From: Blastococcus tunisiensis
GTDB lineage: Bacteria > Actinomycetota > Actinomycetes > Mycobacteriales > Geodermatophilaceae
Reading direction: 5' to 3'
NCBI RefSeq assembly: GCF_900112815.1
Contig: NZ_FOND01000024.1
Span: 1 to 50,502, forward strand
DNA length: 50,502 nucleotides
The position numbers and the translations under genes are program-made. The stretch's first letter is position 1; the number at the start of each line of letters is the position of its first letter. Below are positions 26,132 to 34,170 of this stretch, one piece after another. The notes under the pieces are model-generated. The model was not told the DNA's origin. It saw only the letters and a list, made by a program, of their open reading frames with translations, and made no database searches.

Positions 26132-26770
26132 TCATGCCCGCCACACGGGCGCGACGTCCCGGTAGTAGCGGCGCCCGAAGGTGCGGGCCAGCACGACCAC
26201 CACCGGTGCGGGGACCGCGGTCCGGAGGAAGGCGCGGTGTTCGTCGCTGATGCCGTCGGTCAGCCAGGCGAAGAACCGTCCCGCGACCCGGGGCGGCTGG
26301 CGGCTCAGCTTCTTCTCGACGGCTTCCCACTCCGGCGTCCCGAGGTGCGGGGTCAGCCGTGGCTCCAGCTCGTTCTCCTCGTGCTGCAGGTGGCGCTCCA
26401 CCACGAGACGGGTCCGCTCGATGCTCGCCCGGGCGGCCGCGGCGTCGGCGGCCGATCCGCTGCGCGCGACGGTCGCCATGTCGAGCGAGGTCACGGCGAG
26501 CGCGTCGGCCATGGCGTGGTGCTCGCCCTCCATGGCCTCGAGGAGCGCCCCGTCGACGCCCACCCGGGCCAGCATCGGCCAGATGTGGGTGTCCTCGCCC
26601 TCGTGGTGGTGGGTGAGCTCCGTCCGGAGGTTCGCGAAGGCCCGTTCCAGGGCCCGGGCGCGGTCCCGGTCCCCGTCCTGCATCCTGCCGAGCGCGGTCG
26701 ACAGGCGCTCGAGGTCGCGGCGGACGGCGGCGTGGATCACGCGGTTCATGGTCAGGGGCGGCCCGGTCAT
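26132..26770 (-). CDS. Hemerythrin HHE-domain protein
   Basis: The 212-residue product has a hemerythrin-like four-helix bundle in residues 8-150. The diiron ligands are recognisable: HAAVRRDLERL, THHHEGEDTHIWPML, EGEHHAMADAL and VVERHLQHEENELEP. The C-terminal 50 residues (GRFFAWLTDGISDEHRAFL...) match the extension common in actinobacterial members. Proposed roles are O2, NO or oxidative-stress sensing. The start at 26770 lacks a clear ribosome site; ATG 26749 is an alternative. It is preceded closely by an unknown gene on the same strand. Confidence 0.85.
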   Translation of the reverse strand: MTGPPLTMNRVIHAAVRRDLERLSTALGRMQDGDRDRARALERAFANLRTELTHHHEGEDTHIWPMLARVGVDGALLEAMEGEHHAMADALAVTSLDMATVARSGSAADAAAARASIERTRLVVERHLQHEENELEPRLTPHLGTPEWEAVEKKLSRQPPRVAGRFFAWLTDGISDEHRAFLRTAVPAPVVVVLARTFGRRYYRDVAPVWRA

Positions 26771-26796
26771 GCCCGGCGACGCTAGCGACGCCCGCC

Positions 26797-27531
26797 CTAC
26801 CGCGGAACGGCGTTGAACGCGGCGGTGACCGCCTCGCGGACGGCCGTGGCCAGCGGACGCAGCGCCTCGTCCCGGGCGGCCGCCTGGGCGTGGTTCACCG
26901 CGGCACCCGGTGCGTCCGCCGTCGCGAGGTCGAGCACCGTGGCCAGCCGCCGGGCCCGGACGAGCACCGACAGGGCCAGCGGCTCGTGGTCGCCGGGCAG
27001 CTCCGGCGCCCGGGCCGTGGCCGGGTCGGACAGCCGCGCGGGCACCTCCGGGTTCCACTTCGCCACGTCGAGCCCGGCGAGGATCCGGGCGGCGTCCGCG
27101 ACGGCGAGGTCGAGCGCGCCGGACACCGCCCGGAGGTTCCCCTCCGGTGGGGGCGGGACCGGGGGTGCGCCGGCCAGCGGGAACGCCGTCCACTGGACCA
27201 CCTCGGGCCCGAGCGGCTCGGGCACCAGCACGAGGTGCTCGCCCACGGCCGCCTGCCCGGACTCGAGGGCCAGGGGAGCGAGCCCCGGCACCCGGGGCAG
27301 CCCCCGGACGTCGCCGGCCACGGGGAGCACCAGACGGAATCGGCGCTCGCCGAGGCCGCGCAGCTCGGTCAGCGCCCGGCCCAGGGACACCGCCTCCCCG
27401 GTGCCCGGCACGCCGGCCACGCGGTGGGCACTGGTCCCGGAGAGCGCGTCCAGGGCCTGGTCGTAGGAGGTGCGGCCGCTGAGCCAGGCCGTGGCCCAGA
27501 CGGCGAACCGGCCGGCAGGGAAGTCGTGCAC
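26797..27531 (-). CDS. Conserved actinobacterial protein of unknown function
   Basis: The 244-residue soluble protein has no motif I can name. The N-terminal half (AVWATAWLSGRTSYDQALDA, then LGERRFRLVLPVAGDVRGLP and VQWTAFPLAG) looks like a mixed alpha/beta domain; the C-terminal half is Ala/Leu/Arg-rich and helical. It lies 26 bp upstream of the hemerythrin gene on the same strand, so the two are probably co-transcribed. The GTG at 27531 directly abuts GGGAG without normal spacing, so the true start is uncertain. Confidence 0.6.
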   Translation of the reverse strand: MHDFPAGRFAVWATAWLSGRTSYDQALDALSGTSAHRVAGVPGTGEAVSLGRALTELRGLGERRFRLVLPVAGDVRGLPRVPGLAPLALESGQAAVGEHLVLVPEPLGPEVVQWTAFPLAGAPPVPPPPEGNLRAVSGALDLAVADAARILAGLDVAKWNPEVPARLSDPATARAPELPGDHEPLALSVLVRARRLATVLDLATADAPGAAVNHAQAAARDEALRPLATAVREAVTAAFNAVPR

Positions 27532-27608
27532 CTCCCGAGGCTAGAACGGCCCGCCGTCCGGGTGGCCGGGGGCCGCCGGCCTTCTCCCACGGAGGGCGCC
27601 GGTTCTGC

Positions 27609-27614
27609 GAGACT
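27609..27614 (+). promoter_or_regulatory. Candidate -10 for leaderless nfeD
   Basis: GAGACT lies exactly 6 nt before the ATG at 27621, the spacing seen for leaderless transcripts in actinobacteria. No ribosome site is well placed. Confidence 0.4.
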
Positions 27615-27620
27615 CCGGAC

Positions 27621-28058
27621 ATGGCTGCGTGGTTGCTCTGGCTCATCGCCGCCGGCCTGTTCGCGGCCGGCGAGGTGGTGAGCCTGGATCTGGTGCTGTT
27701 GATGTTCGCCGGCGGAGCCCTGGGTGGCATGACCGTCGCGCTGCTCGGCGGCGCCACGGTGCTGCAGCTCGTCGCGTTCATCGCCGTGTCCGGTGTGCTG
27801 CTGGCACTGGTGCGGCCCATCGCGCAGCGCCACCTGACCGAACGCAGCCCGCTGCAGCTCGACGGCGTCGACACGCTCATCGGACGGACCGCGAAGGTCA
27901 CCCAGGACGTGGACGTCTCGGGTGGCCGCATCCGGATGGGGGCCGACGAGTGGACCGCCCGCAGCCAGCACAGCGGGGAGTCCTTCGCCGTCGGCGCGAC
28001 CGTCCGCATCCTGCAGGTCGAGGGCGCCACGGCCGTCGTCGGCGACGCGCTGGAGTGA
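27621..28058 (+). CDS. NfeD-family membrane protein
   Basis: The 145-residue product has two to three transmembrane segments at the N terminus (residues 3-70, WLLWLIAAGLFAAGEVVSLD, then LVAFIAVSGVLLALVRPIA) followed by the small OB-fold NfeD domain (about 80-140: LIGRTAKVTQDV, EWTARSQ, ATVRILQVEGATAVV). NfeD proteins work with SPFH/flotillin-type partners in membrane microdomains or quality control. The next gene encodes exactly such a partner 77 bp downstream. Confidence 0.88.
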   Translation: MAAWLLWLIAAGLFAAGEVVSLDLVLLMFAGGALGGMTVALLGGATVLQLVAFIAVSGVLLALVRPIAQRHLTERSPLQLDGVDTLIGRTAKVTQDVDVSGGRIRMGADEWTARSQHSGESFAVGATVRILQVEGATAVVGDALE

Positions 28059-28135
28059 GATCGCGCCACGGGTGCTGACCTGGGGGGACACGGCGGGGGA
28101 GGATCGACGGTGACCCCCGACGAAGGGAGACCGCT

Positions 28136-29368
28136 GTGGATGCGGCACTCATCGCACTGATCGTCGTCGCGCTGCTGGTGATCGTCGTGCTGGCCAAGAG
28201 CGTGACGATCGTTCCCCAGGCCCAGGCGAAGGTGATCGAACGACTCGGCCGCTACAGCCGGACGCTCTCGCCCGGGCTATCGCTCCTGGTGCCGTTCGTC
28301 GACCGCGTGCGCGCCACGGTGGACCTGCGCGAGCAGGTCATCTCCTTCCCGCCGCAGCCGGTGATCACCTCCGACAACCTGCAGGTCGGGATCGACACCG
28401 TCCTCTACTTCCAGGTGACCGACCCGCGGCTGGCCGTCTACGGCATCGCGAACTACATCACCGGCATGGAGCAGCTGACCACCACGACGCTGCGCAACGT
28501 CGTCGGCGGGTTGAACCTGGAGGAAGCGCTGACCGGCCGCGACGGCATCAACAGCCAGCTGCGCGGGGTCCTCGACGGGACGACCGGACCGTGGGGCCTG
28601 CGGGTGGCGCGGGTGGAGATCAAGGCGATCGACCCGCCGCCGTCGATCCAGGACTCGATGGAGAAGCAGATGCGCGCCGACCGTGACAAGCGCGCGATCA
28701 TCTTGACCGCCGAGGGCGCCCGGCAGTCGGCGATCACCACGGCCGAGGGTGAGAAGGCGTCGGCCATCCTCTCCGCCGAAGGCAAGAAGCAGGCGGCGAT
28801 CCTCGAGGCGGAGGCCGAGCGGCAGAGCCGGATCCTGCGGGCCGAGGGTGAGCGGGCCGCGCTGTTCCTGCAGGCGCAGGGCCAGGCGAAGTCGATCGAG
28901 ACGGTCTTCCAGGCGATCCACGACGGCAAGCCCGACCAGGGGCTGCTGGCCTACCAGTACCTGCAGACGCTGCCGAAGATCGCCCAGGGCGACGCCAACA
29001 AGATGTGGATCGTGCCCAGCGAGTTCAGCAAGGCGCTGGAGGGGCTGGCCAACCTCGGCGGCGCCGAGGGCGGCGGGTCGTCCTGGATGGACGTCGAGCC
29101 GTCCGGCAACGGTGGCGGCGCCAGGGACGGCGGGCTGGACACCAGCAGCTGGTTCGAGTCGCAGCTGCCGCGCGCGGCCGACCAGCCGGAGGCCAAGATC
29201 GAGCTGTCGTCGATCACCGACACCGCCCCGGCGATGCCGACCCCGCCGCCGCTGTCGCAGGTGAAGCAGGACGTGCAGGAATCGGGACCCGCGGCCGACC
29301 CGCGCAACCGGGCGGGGAGCGAGGACCCCGACGATCCGGCCGGGCCCCCGCAGCTACCGCCGTCCTGA
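28136..29368 (+). CDS. SPFH/band-7 (stomatin/prohibitin-like) protein
   Basis: A 410-residue membrane-anchored scaffold. It has one N-terminal hydrophobic helix (residues 4-24), the SPFH domain (about 25-180: AQAKVIERLGRYSRTLSPGL, then ATVDLREQVISFPPQPVITSDN), and a long helical stretch rich in Ala/Glu repeats (ILTAEGARQSAITTAEGEKA, 185-250) typical of stomatin oligomers. The last ~100 residues are Pro/Gly/Asp-rich and probably disordered. It pairs with nfeD upstream. The GTG start has GAAGGGAGA upstream. A strong hairpin ends the operon. Confidence 0.9.
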   Translation: MDAALIALIVVALLVIVVLAKSVTIVPQAQAKVIERLGRYSRTLSPGLSLLVPFVDRVRATVDLREQVISFPPQPVITSDNLQVGIDTVLYFQVTDPRLAVYGIANYITGMEQLTTTTLRNVVGGLNLEEALTGRDGINSQLRGVLDGTTGPWGLRVARVEIKAIDPPPSIQDSMEKQMRADRDKRAIILTAEGARQSAITTAEGEKASAILSAEGKKQAAILEAEAERQSRILRAEGERAALFLQAQGQAKSIETVFQAIHDGKPDQGLLAYQYLQTLPKIAQGDANKMWIVPSEFSKALEGLANLGGAEGGGSSWMDVEPSGNGGGARDGGLDTSSWFESQLPRAADQPEAKIELSSITDTAPAMPTPPPLSQVKQDVQESGPAADPRNRAGSEDPDDPAGPPQLPPS

Positions 29369-29374
29369 TCGGGT

Positions 29375-29421
29375 GAACCACCAGAGCCCAGAACTCGTCG
29401 AGTTCTGGGCCCTGGTGGTTC
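29375..29421. terminator. Bidirectional terminator between the SPFH gene and sigF
   Basis: A 47-nt inverted repeat has arms of 10 and 12 bp separated by one mismatch (GAACCACCAG..GCCCAGAACTCG and its complement) and a 1-nt centre. It is 6 bp after the SPFH stop and 13 bp after the end of sigF on the other strand, so it should serve both. Confidence 0.8.
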
Positions 29422-29434
29422 GAGGCCCGTCGGC

Positions 29435-30403
29435 TCAGTCCTTGAGCAGGCCCTCTCGGAGCTTGGCCAGGGTCTGGCTGAGCAGCCGGGAGACGTGCAT
29501 CTGGGAGATGCCGATGTCGGCCGCGATCTGCGACTGGGTCATGTTGCCGAAGAACCGCAGGATCAGGATGCGGCGCTCGCGGGCCGGGATGGTGGCCAGC
29601 AGCGGCTGCAGCGACTCGCGGTACTCCACGCCCTCCAGCGCGGCGTCCTCCTCGCCCAGCGTGGCCGCCAGGGTGGGGGAGTCGTCCTCGCCGCTGAGCC
29701 GCTCGTCCAGCGAGCTGCTCCGGTAGGCGTTGGCGACGGCGAGCCCCTCCAGCACCTCCGCGCGCGGGATGCCGAGGTGCTCGGCCAGCTCCGAGGGCGT
29801 CGGTGCCCGGCCGTTCTTCTGCGCCAGCTCGCCGACGGCGGCGTTGAGCGACAGGTGCAGCTCCTGCAGCCGGCGCGGCACGCGCACCGACCAGCCCTGG
29901 TCGCGGAAGTGGCGCTTGATCTCGCCGGTGATGGTCGGCACGGCGAAGGAGAGGAACTCCACGCCGCGGGTCGGGTCGAACCGGTCGATCGCGGCGATCA
30001 GCCCCAGCGTGCCCACCTGGAGCAGGTCGTCGAACGGCTCGCCGCGGTTGCTGAACCGCCGGGCGAAGTGCCGCACGAGCGGCAGGTGCTCCTCGACGAG
30101 GATCTCCCGCAGCCGCTCGCGACGCGGATCGTCCTTCTCCAGGGACGCCAGCTCGGCGAACAGCGGAGCGGTCCGCTCGGCACGGCGCCGGTTGTCCGAC
30201 ATCGGCGGGGCGTCGGCAGCGTCGGCCGCACCCTCCTCCGGGCGCGGGTCGGGCACGGCCTCGGGGTCGGCGGGCGGACCGGCAGCCGCCACCGCCTCCT
30301 CCGCCGCGGAGGGCTCGGTGGCCGGGACCGGGGCCTCGGACCTCTGGTCGGGCAGGGGAACCTCCACGACGGGGATCTCGTCGGTCGAGGGCGAACGGCT
30401 CAC
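29435..30403 (-). CDS. sigF: RNA polymerase sigma factor, SigF/SigB family
   Basis: The 322-residue group 3 sigma factor has an acidic, Pro/Ala-rich extension (about 1-75), then region 2 (LVRHFARRFSNRGEPFDDLLQVGTLGLIAAIDRFDP), the segment EFLSFAVPTITGEIKRHFRDQGW, region 3 (VRVPRRLQELHLSLN) and region 4 with its helix-turn-helix (MTQSQIAADIGISQMHVSRLL). This is the stress/stationary-phase type of actinobacteria. The GTG overlaps the TGA of rsbW by 4 bp, so the two are coupled. A SigF-like promoter lies upstream of rsbW, suggesting autoregulation. Confidence 0.93.
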   Translation of the reverse strand: MSRSPSTDEIPVVEVPLPDQRSEAPVPATEPSAAEEAVAAAGPPADPEAVPDPRPEEGAADAADAPPMSDNRRRAERTAPLFAELASLEKDDPRRERLREILVEEHLPLVRHFARRFSNRGEPFDDLLQVGTLGLIAAIDRFDPTRGVEFLSFAVPTITGEIKRHFRDQGWSVRVPRRLQELHLSLNAAVGELAQKNGRAPTPSELAEHLGIPRAEVLEGLAVANAYRSSSLDERLSGEDDSPTLAATLGEEDAALEGVEYRESLQPLLATIPARERRILILRFFGNMTQSQIAADIGISQMHVSRLLSQTLAKLREGLLKD

Positions 30404-30894
30404 TGGGCGACCGAGAGGTCGTGGCCAGCCCCGCTTCCCAGCCCGTCCGGGTGGTGGCCCGGCAGGTACTTGTCCAGGGCGATGAGGCCGACCGGGGTCG
30501 GTGTGCCGTCGCCACCGGGGACGGCGTCCTGGGTCGAGCGCCGGGCGTCGACACCGTCGACGAGCGTGGCGAGGATCGCCCAGCCGAAGCCGTCACGGGG
30601 CACCTCGACGCCCTCGGCGGTGGGCACCCAGGCCTCGATGTGCAGCCCCGCCCGCGTGGTCTCGAAGATGACCGTCAGGGGGGCGTCGTCCGCACCGATC
30701 TGGCTGAGGGTCGCGCACGCCTCGTCGACGGCGAGGCGGAGGTCCTCGACCGCGTCCAGGTCGTAGTCCATCCGGATCGCCAGGTCACCGGCCATCGCGC
30801 GCACCGCGGGCAGCTGGGTCGCCGTGGTGGGCACCCGTAGCTCCAGTCGCTCCGCGCGTCGTCCGTCCTGCGCGAGGGCACCCCTCGAGTCCAT
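30400..30894 (-). CDS. rsbW: Anti-sigma factor RsbW (HATPase kinase family)
   Basis: The 164-residue anti-sigma factor would bind SigF and be released by a STAS protein. The GHKL-type fold is recognisable: ELRVPTTATQLPAVRAMAGDL, DLRLAVDEACATLSQIG at the N-box, and GFGWAILATLVDGVD. The usual N-box Asn is Thr here, a change I recall also from mycobacterial UsfX-type proteins, so kinase activity may be weak. The ATG at 30894 has AAGGAG upstream. Longer in-frame extensions are Arg-rich and not family-like. It overlaps sigF by 4 bp. Confidence 0.88.
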   Translation of the reverse strand: MDSRGALAQDGRRAERLELRVPTTATQLPAVRAMAGDLAIRMDYDLDAVEDLRLAVDEACATLSQIGADDAPLTVIFETTRAGLHIEAWVPTAEGVEVPRDGFGWAILATLVDGVDARRSTQDAVPGGDGTPTPVGLIALDKYLPGHHPDGLGSGAGHDLSVAQ

Positions 30895-31018
30895 CCGTCG
30901 TCCGCTCCTTCGTCGCCGGCGCCCGTCCGTCGGGCCGTGGCGTTCCATCCTGCCGGGCCCCTGGTCCGAGCCCGGCGGGCGCATCCGGTCGTACCGGCAG
31001 ACGCCCAACCGCAGCGCG

Positions 31019-31045
31019 TTACCCGAGATCCGCGGCGGTCCAAAC
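31019..31045 (-). promoter_or_regulatory. SigF-type promoter for rsbW-sigF
   Basis: On the minus strand GTTT, 17 nt, then GGGTAA matches the actinobacterial SigF/SigB consensus (GTTT-N15-17-GGGTA). The predicted start is about 115 nt before the rsbW ATG. This is the expected autoregulatory promoter. Confidence 0.7.
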
Positions 31046-31082
31046 GTGGCGCATGCCACCCCCCAACCGTAGGCGTCGTCGC

Positions 31083-31108
31083 GGTTGCCGGGGCGGGCAG
31101 GCTGGTAT
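31083..31108 (+). promoter_or_regulatory. Possible SigF-type promoter for the four-domain regulator
   Basis: GGTT, 17 nt, then GGTAT is a looser match to the same consensus on the plus strand. It lies 13 nt before the ATG at 31122, which has no ribosome site, so the transcript would have almost no leader. Confidence 0.45.
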
Positions 31109-31121
31109 TGGCTGGCCCGAG

Positions 31122-32981
31122 ATGACCTCGAGCCTCGGCAGTCCGCCACCCCTCCCTGGGCCCGTCGGGGACGAGGGGATAGCCGTGCTGGTCGCGGCCA
31201 TGGAGACGGCGCCGGCGGCGATGTACGTCTTCAGCGCCGCGGCCCCCGAACCCGTGTGGGTCAACGCGCGGGCGCGGGAGCTGGGGGCGGGACGCGCCGG
31301 GCTCCCGGTCGTCGACGGCACGCCGGTCGCGGACCTGCTCGAGGCGGTCCTCCGGACCGGGAAGCCCAGCACGATCTGCGGCCCGCTGGGTCCCGGGGGG
31401 CCCCCGACGACGGTGATGGTGCGCCCGCTGCGGGTCCGGGACGCCAGCGGGGCGATGGTGGTGGTCGAGCCGGAGGACGCGGCGACCGACACCTCGCTGT
31501 GGCCCACCCCGCCGGCCGACGGGGTGGAGCAGGCCCAGCTCTCCCTGCTCCCGCCGTCCCTGCCGTTGCTCCCCGACCTGCACCTGTCCGGCAGCTACCA
31601 CCGCGCCTCGACCGAGCAACGGGCCGGCGGGGACTGGTTCGACACCGTCCCGCTCGGCGCCGGGCGGGTGGCGCTGGTCGTCGGCGACGCCGTCGGGCAC
31701 GGGGTGCCGGCGGCGGGGGCGATGAGCCGGTTGCGGGGGGCCATGCGCTCCTCGGCGCTGCGCGACGCGGCCCCGGCCGCCGTCCTCGCGTCGCTGGACG
31801 CCTTCGCCGCGCAGATGGAGGACGTCGAGGGCGCCTCCGTCTTCTACGGCGTGCTCGACGCCGGAACCGGCGAGCTGGTCTACGCCGCGGCGGGGCACCC
31901 CCCGCCACTGGTGGTGGAGCCGGACGGGGCGACGCGGTTCCTCGCGGTGCCACCGCGGCCCCCGCTGGGCAGCCTCCCGGAGGCGGCCACGACGGTGACC
32001 CGGTTCGTGCTGGAGCGTGGCGCGACGCTGGTGCTGTTCTCCAACGGTGCCGTCGCCGGCCCCGCGCCGGAGGCCTCGGACCCGCTCGACCGGCTGGCCC
32101 ACGTGGCAGCCGCGGTGGTCGCCGCCCCTGGCGCGCTGCAGGCCGAGGGCCCGGCGGAGCCGGCCGCGGCCATCGCCCAGGGGGTCCGCAACCCCGAGGG
32201 ATGGGTGGACGACGTGGCGGTGCTGGTCGCCCACCGTCGCGACGACGCCCAGGAGCCGCTGCAGCTGGACCTGACCGCGGACCCGGCCGCCCTGCCGGGG
32301 GTGCGCCGCCGGCTCAGCCGCTGGCTGACCGCGCTCGGGATGGGCGAGCAGGACCGGGTGGGGGTCATGGTCGCGGTGGGGGAGGCGTGCGCGAACGCCG
32401 CCGAGCACGCCTACCGCGGCTCGGAGCCGGGCCCCATGTCGGTGACCGCCCGCGTGGACGTCGACGGCGTCCTGACCGTGACCGTCCGGGACGAGGGCAC
32501 GTGGCGGCCGCCCGACCGGGATCCCGGCGACCGGGGCCGGGGGCTGCTGATCATGCGCCAGCTCGTCGACCGGGTCGTCCTCGAGGAGCAGGCGAAGGGC
32601 ACGACGGTCACCCTCAACGTCCGGCTGCGGCGCAGCCCCGAGACCGACGAGGAGCGGCCCTCCGCGTCCAGCTCGGCCACCGTGACGGTGGACCGGGAGG
32701 GGCCACGACCGGTGGTCCGCGTGAGCGGGGCGGTCGACGAGTTCGGCGCCGAGCAGATGCGGATCCGCCTCCTGGAGGCCAGCCACGGTGGCACCGGACG
32801 GGTCGAGCTCGACCTCGTGGGGGTCTCGCTGTTCAGCAGCGCCGGGGTGCGCGTGGTACTCGCCGTCGCCCGCATCGGGCGCGACGAGGGATGGCGGCTG
32901 GTCGTGCACGCTCCGGAGGGCGGGATCACCCGCCACGTCCTGGAGATCAGCGGTCTCGGCGGTCTGGTCGACCTGCGCTGA
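31122..32981 (+). CDS. Four-domain partner-switching regulator (PAS-like/PP2C/HATPase/STAS)
   Basis: The 619-residue product joins every component of a sigma-factor partner switch: a PAS-like sensor (about 25-120), a SpoIIE-type PP2C phosphatase (140-372: AGGDWFD, VVGDAVGHG, WVDDVAVLV), a RsbW-like kinase (380-503, N-box GEACANAAEHA with E421 and N425, RGRGLLIMRQL), and a STAS domain (520-619, LFSSAGVRVV with Ser572/573). The layout is that of mycobacterial Rv1364c, which controls SigF. The usual (S/T)DG metal motif of the phosphatase reads SNG (Asn308), which may weaken it. It is divergent from rsbW-sigF, 227 bp away. Confidence 0.88.
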   Translation: MTSSLGSPPPLPGPVGDEGIAVLVAAMETAPAAMYVFSAAAPEPVWVNARARELGAGRAGLPVVDGTPVADLLEAVLRTGKPSTICGPLGPGGPPTTVMVRPLRVRDASGAMVVVEPEDAATDTSLWPTPPADGVEQAQLSLLPPSLPLLPDLHLSGSYHRASTEQRAGGDWFDTVPLGAGRVALVVGDAVGHGVPAAGAMSRLRGAMRSSALRDAAPAAVLASLDAFAAQMEDVEGASVFYGVLDAGTGELVYAAAGHPPPLVVEPDGATRFLAVPPRPPLGSLPEAATTVTRFVLERGATLVLFSNGAVAGPAPEASDPLDRLAHVAAAVVAAPGALQAEGPAEPAAAIAQGVRNPEGWVDDVAVLVAHRRDDAQEPLQLDLTADPAALPGVRRRLSRWLTALGMGEQDRVGVMVAVGEACANAAEHAYRGSEPGPMSVTARVDVDGVLTVTVRDEGTWRPPDRDPGDRGRGLLIMRQLVDRVVLEEQAKGTTVTLNVRLRRSPETDEERPSASSSATVTVDREGPRPVVRVSGAVDEFGAEQMRIRLLEASHGGTGRVELDLVGVSLFSSAGVRVVLAVARIGRDEGWRLVVHAPEGGITRHVLEISGLGGLVDLR

Positions 32982-33047
32982 GCCCGCCCGGGTGACATGC
33001 GGTGCGCGTCTCGTTTGCGGAGGCGCCCCCGTGCCCATCCTCCGGTC

Positions 33048-34070
33048 GTGAGACTTCGGCGCAGCGACGTCAACGGCCCCGGGTACCGACGTCGCCGGGC
33101 CGGCCGCGGCTTCGCGTACTACGACCTCGACGGCAGCCTGATCCGCGACGACCGGCTGGACCGCATCCGGGGCCTGGCCGTGCCGCCCGCGTGGAAGGAC
33201 GTCTGGATCTGCCCCTGGCCCAACGGCCACATCCAGGCCACCGGCGTCGATGCGGCCGGTCGTCGGCAGTACCGCTACCACGACGAGTGGCGCACGAGGC
33301 GCGATGCGGAGAAGCACGAGCGGGTCCTGGAGATCGCCCGCGAGCTGCCCGACGTCCGGGACGCGGTCCACGCCGGCCTGCGCACCCGTGGGCTCAACCG
33401 GGAGCGGGTCCTCGCCGCGGCCGTCCGCATGCTCGACCTGGGGGCGTTCCGGGTCGGCAGCGAGCAGTACGAGGAGGAGAACGGCACGTACGGCCTGGCC
33501 ACGTTGAAGCGGGACCACGTGTCGGTCCGCGGGGAGCGGACGTTCTACTCCTACACCGCCAAGGGCGGGGTCGAGCGCGAGGTGGAGATCACCGACCGGC
33601 CCACGGCCACCGTCGTCCGGCAGCTCCTGGAGCGGCCCGCGGACGCGGGTGAGGACCTGCTGGCCTACCGGACCGAGGACGGCGAGTGGCGGGACGTCAC
33701 CAGCGCCGAGATCAACTCCTACCTCAAGGAGATCAGCGGCGCCGAGATCACCGCCAAGGACTTCCGCACGTGGACGGCGACGGTGCTCATGGCCGCCGCG
33801 CTGGCGGAAGCGACGCCGCCCGCGTCGAGGACGGCGCGCAAGAAGGTCATCAACGCCGCCTACAGGCAGGTGAGCGAGCAGCTGGGGAACACGCCGGCGG
33901 TGTGCAGGGCCAGCTACGTCGACCCCCGGGTGGTCGACCGGTTCGAGCACGGCGAGACGGTCGCCGATGCCCTCCGGGACGCCGATGCGGCTGTGACGTC
34001 CGGGGGAGGGGCCGACCGGGACACCCAGAAGGTCCTGGAGCAGGCGGTCTGCCGGTTGCTGTCCGCGTGA
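33048..34070 (+). CDS. DNA topoisomerase IB (eukaryotic/poxvirus type)
   Basis: The 340-residue enzyme relaxes DNA supercoils through a 3'-phosphotyrosine intermediate. It has the bacterial TopIB N-domain (RRRRAGRGFAYYDLDGSLIRD, GLAVPPAWKDVWICPWPNGH) and the catalytic domain with LGAFRVGSEQYEEENGTYGLATL, KRDHV, KDFRTWTATVLMAAAL, and the Tyr in INAAYRQVSEQLGNTPAVCRASYVDP. The GTG at 33048 has only a weak ribosome site (TCCGGTC). It interrupts the SigF module between its regulators and is followed by a strong terminator. Confidence 0.92.
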   Translation: MRLRRSDVNGPGYRRRRAGRGFAYYDLDGSLIRDDRLDRIRGLAVPPAWKDVWICPWPNGHIQATGVDAAGRRQYRYHDEWRTRRDAEKHERVLEIARELPDVRDAVHAGLRTRGLNRERVLAAAVRMLDLGAFRVGSEQYEEENGTYGLATLKRDHVSVRGERTFYSYTAKGGVEREVEITDRPTATVVRQLLERPADAGEDLLAYRTEDGEWRDVTSAEINSYLKEISGAEITAKDFRTWTATVLMAAALAEATPPASRTARKKVINAAYRQVSEQLGNTPAVCRASYVDPRVVDRFEHGETVADALRDADAAVTSGGGADRDTQKVLEQAVCRLLSA

Positions 34071-34074
34071 GACG

Positions 34075-34110
34075 ACGAAGGGCCCCCGCCGTCCGGCGGG
34101 GGCCCTTCGT
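34075..34110. terminator. Strong bidirectional terminator after topoisomerase IB
   Basis: A perfect 17-bp stem (ACGAAGGGCCCCCGCCG and complement) with a 2-nt loop starts 4 bp after the topoisomerase stop. It also lies downstream of the convergent STAS gene. Confidence 0.85.
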
Positions 34111-34127
34111 GCGGTCTCGTTCGGAGG

Positions 34128-34170
34128 CTCACCCTGAGCGTGCGAAGGGTGAGAGGAACGAGGTCCTTCG
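34128..34170. repeat. REP-like palindrome at the STAS gene end
   Basis: CTCACCCT / AGGGTGAG (34128-34135 and 34146-34153) flank a core GAGCGTGCGA. A second pairing CGAAGG / CCTTCG (34143-34148, 34165-34170) overlaps it. The CCCTGAGC..GCGAAGGG pattern resembles a palindrome dispersed in many bacterial genomes. It could add to termination of the STAS gene. Confidence 0.5.

Noticed and set aside
30700-30740. Missing N-box Asn in RsbW read as a dead kinase
   Set aside because: The same replacement seems usual in actinobacterial UsfX-type anti-sigma factors, so it is not a special defect of this copy.
30675-33950. 1091-codon minus-strand frame across the stress region
   Set aside because: It overlaps rsbW, the four-domain regulator and topoisomerase IB in antisense; its composition is that of a third-position shadow.
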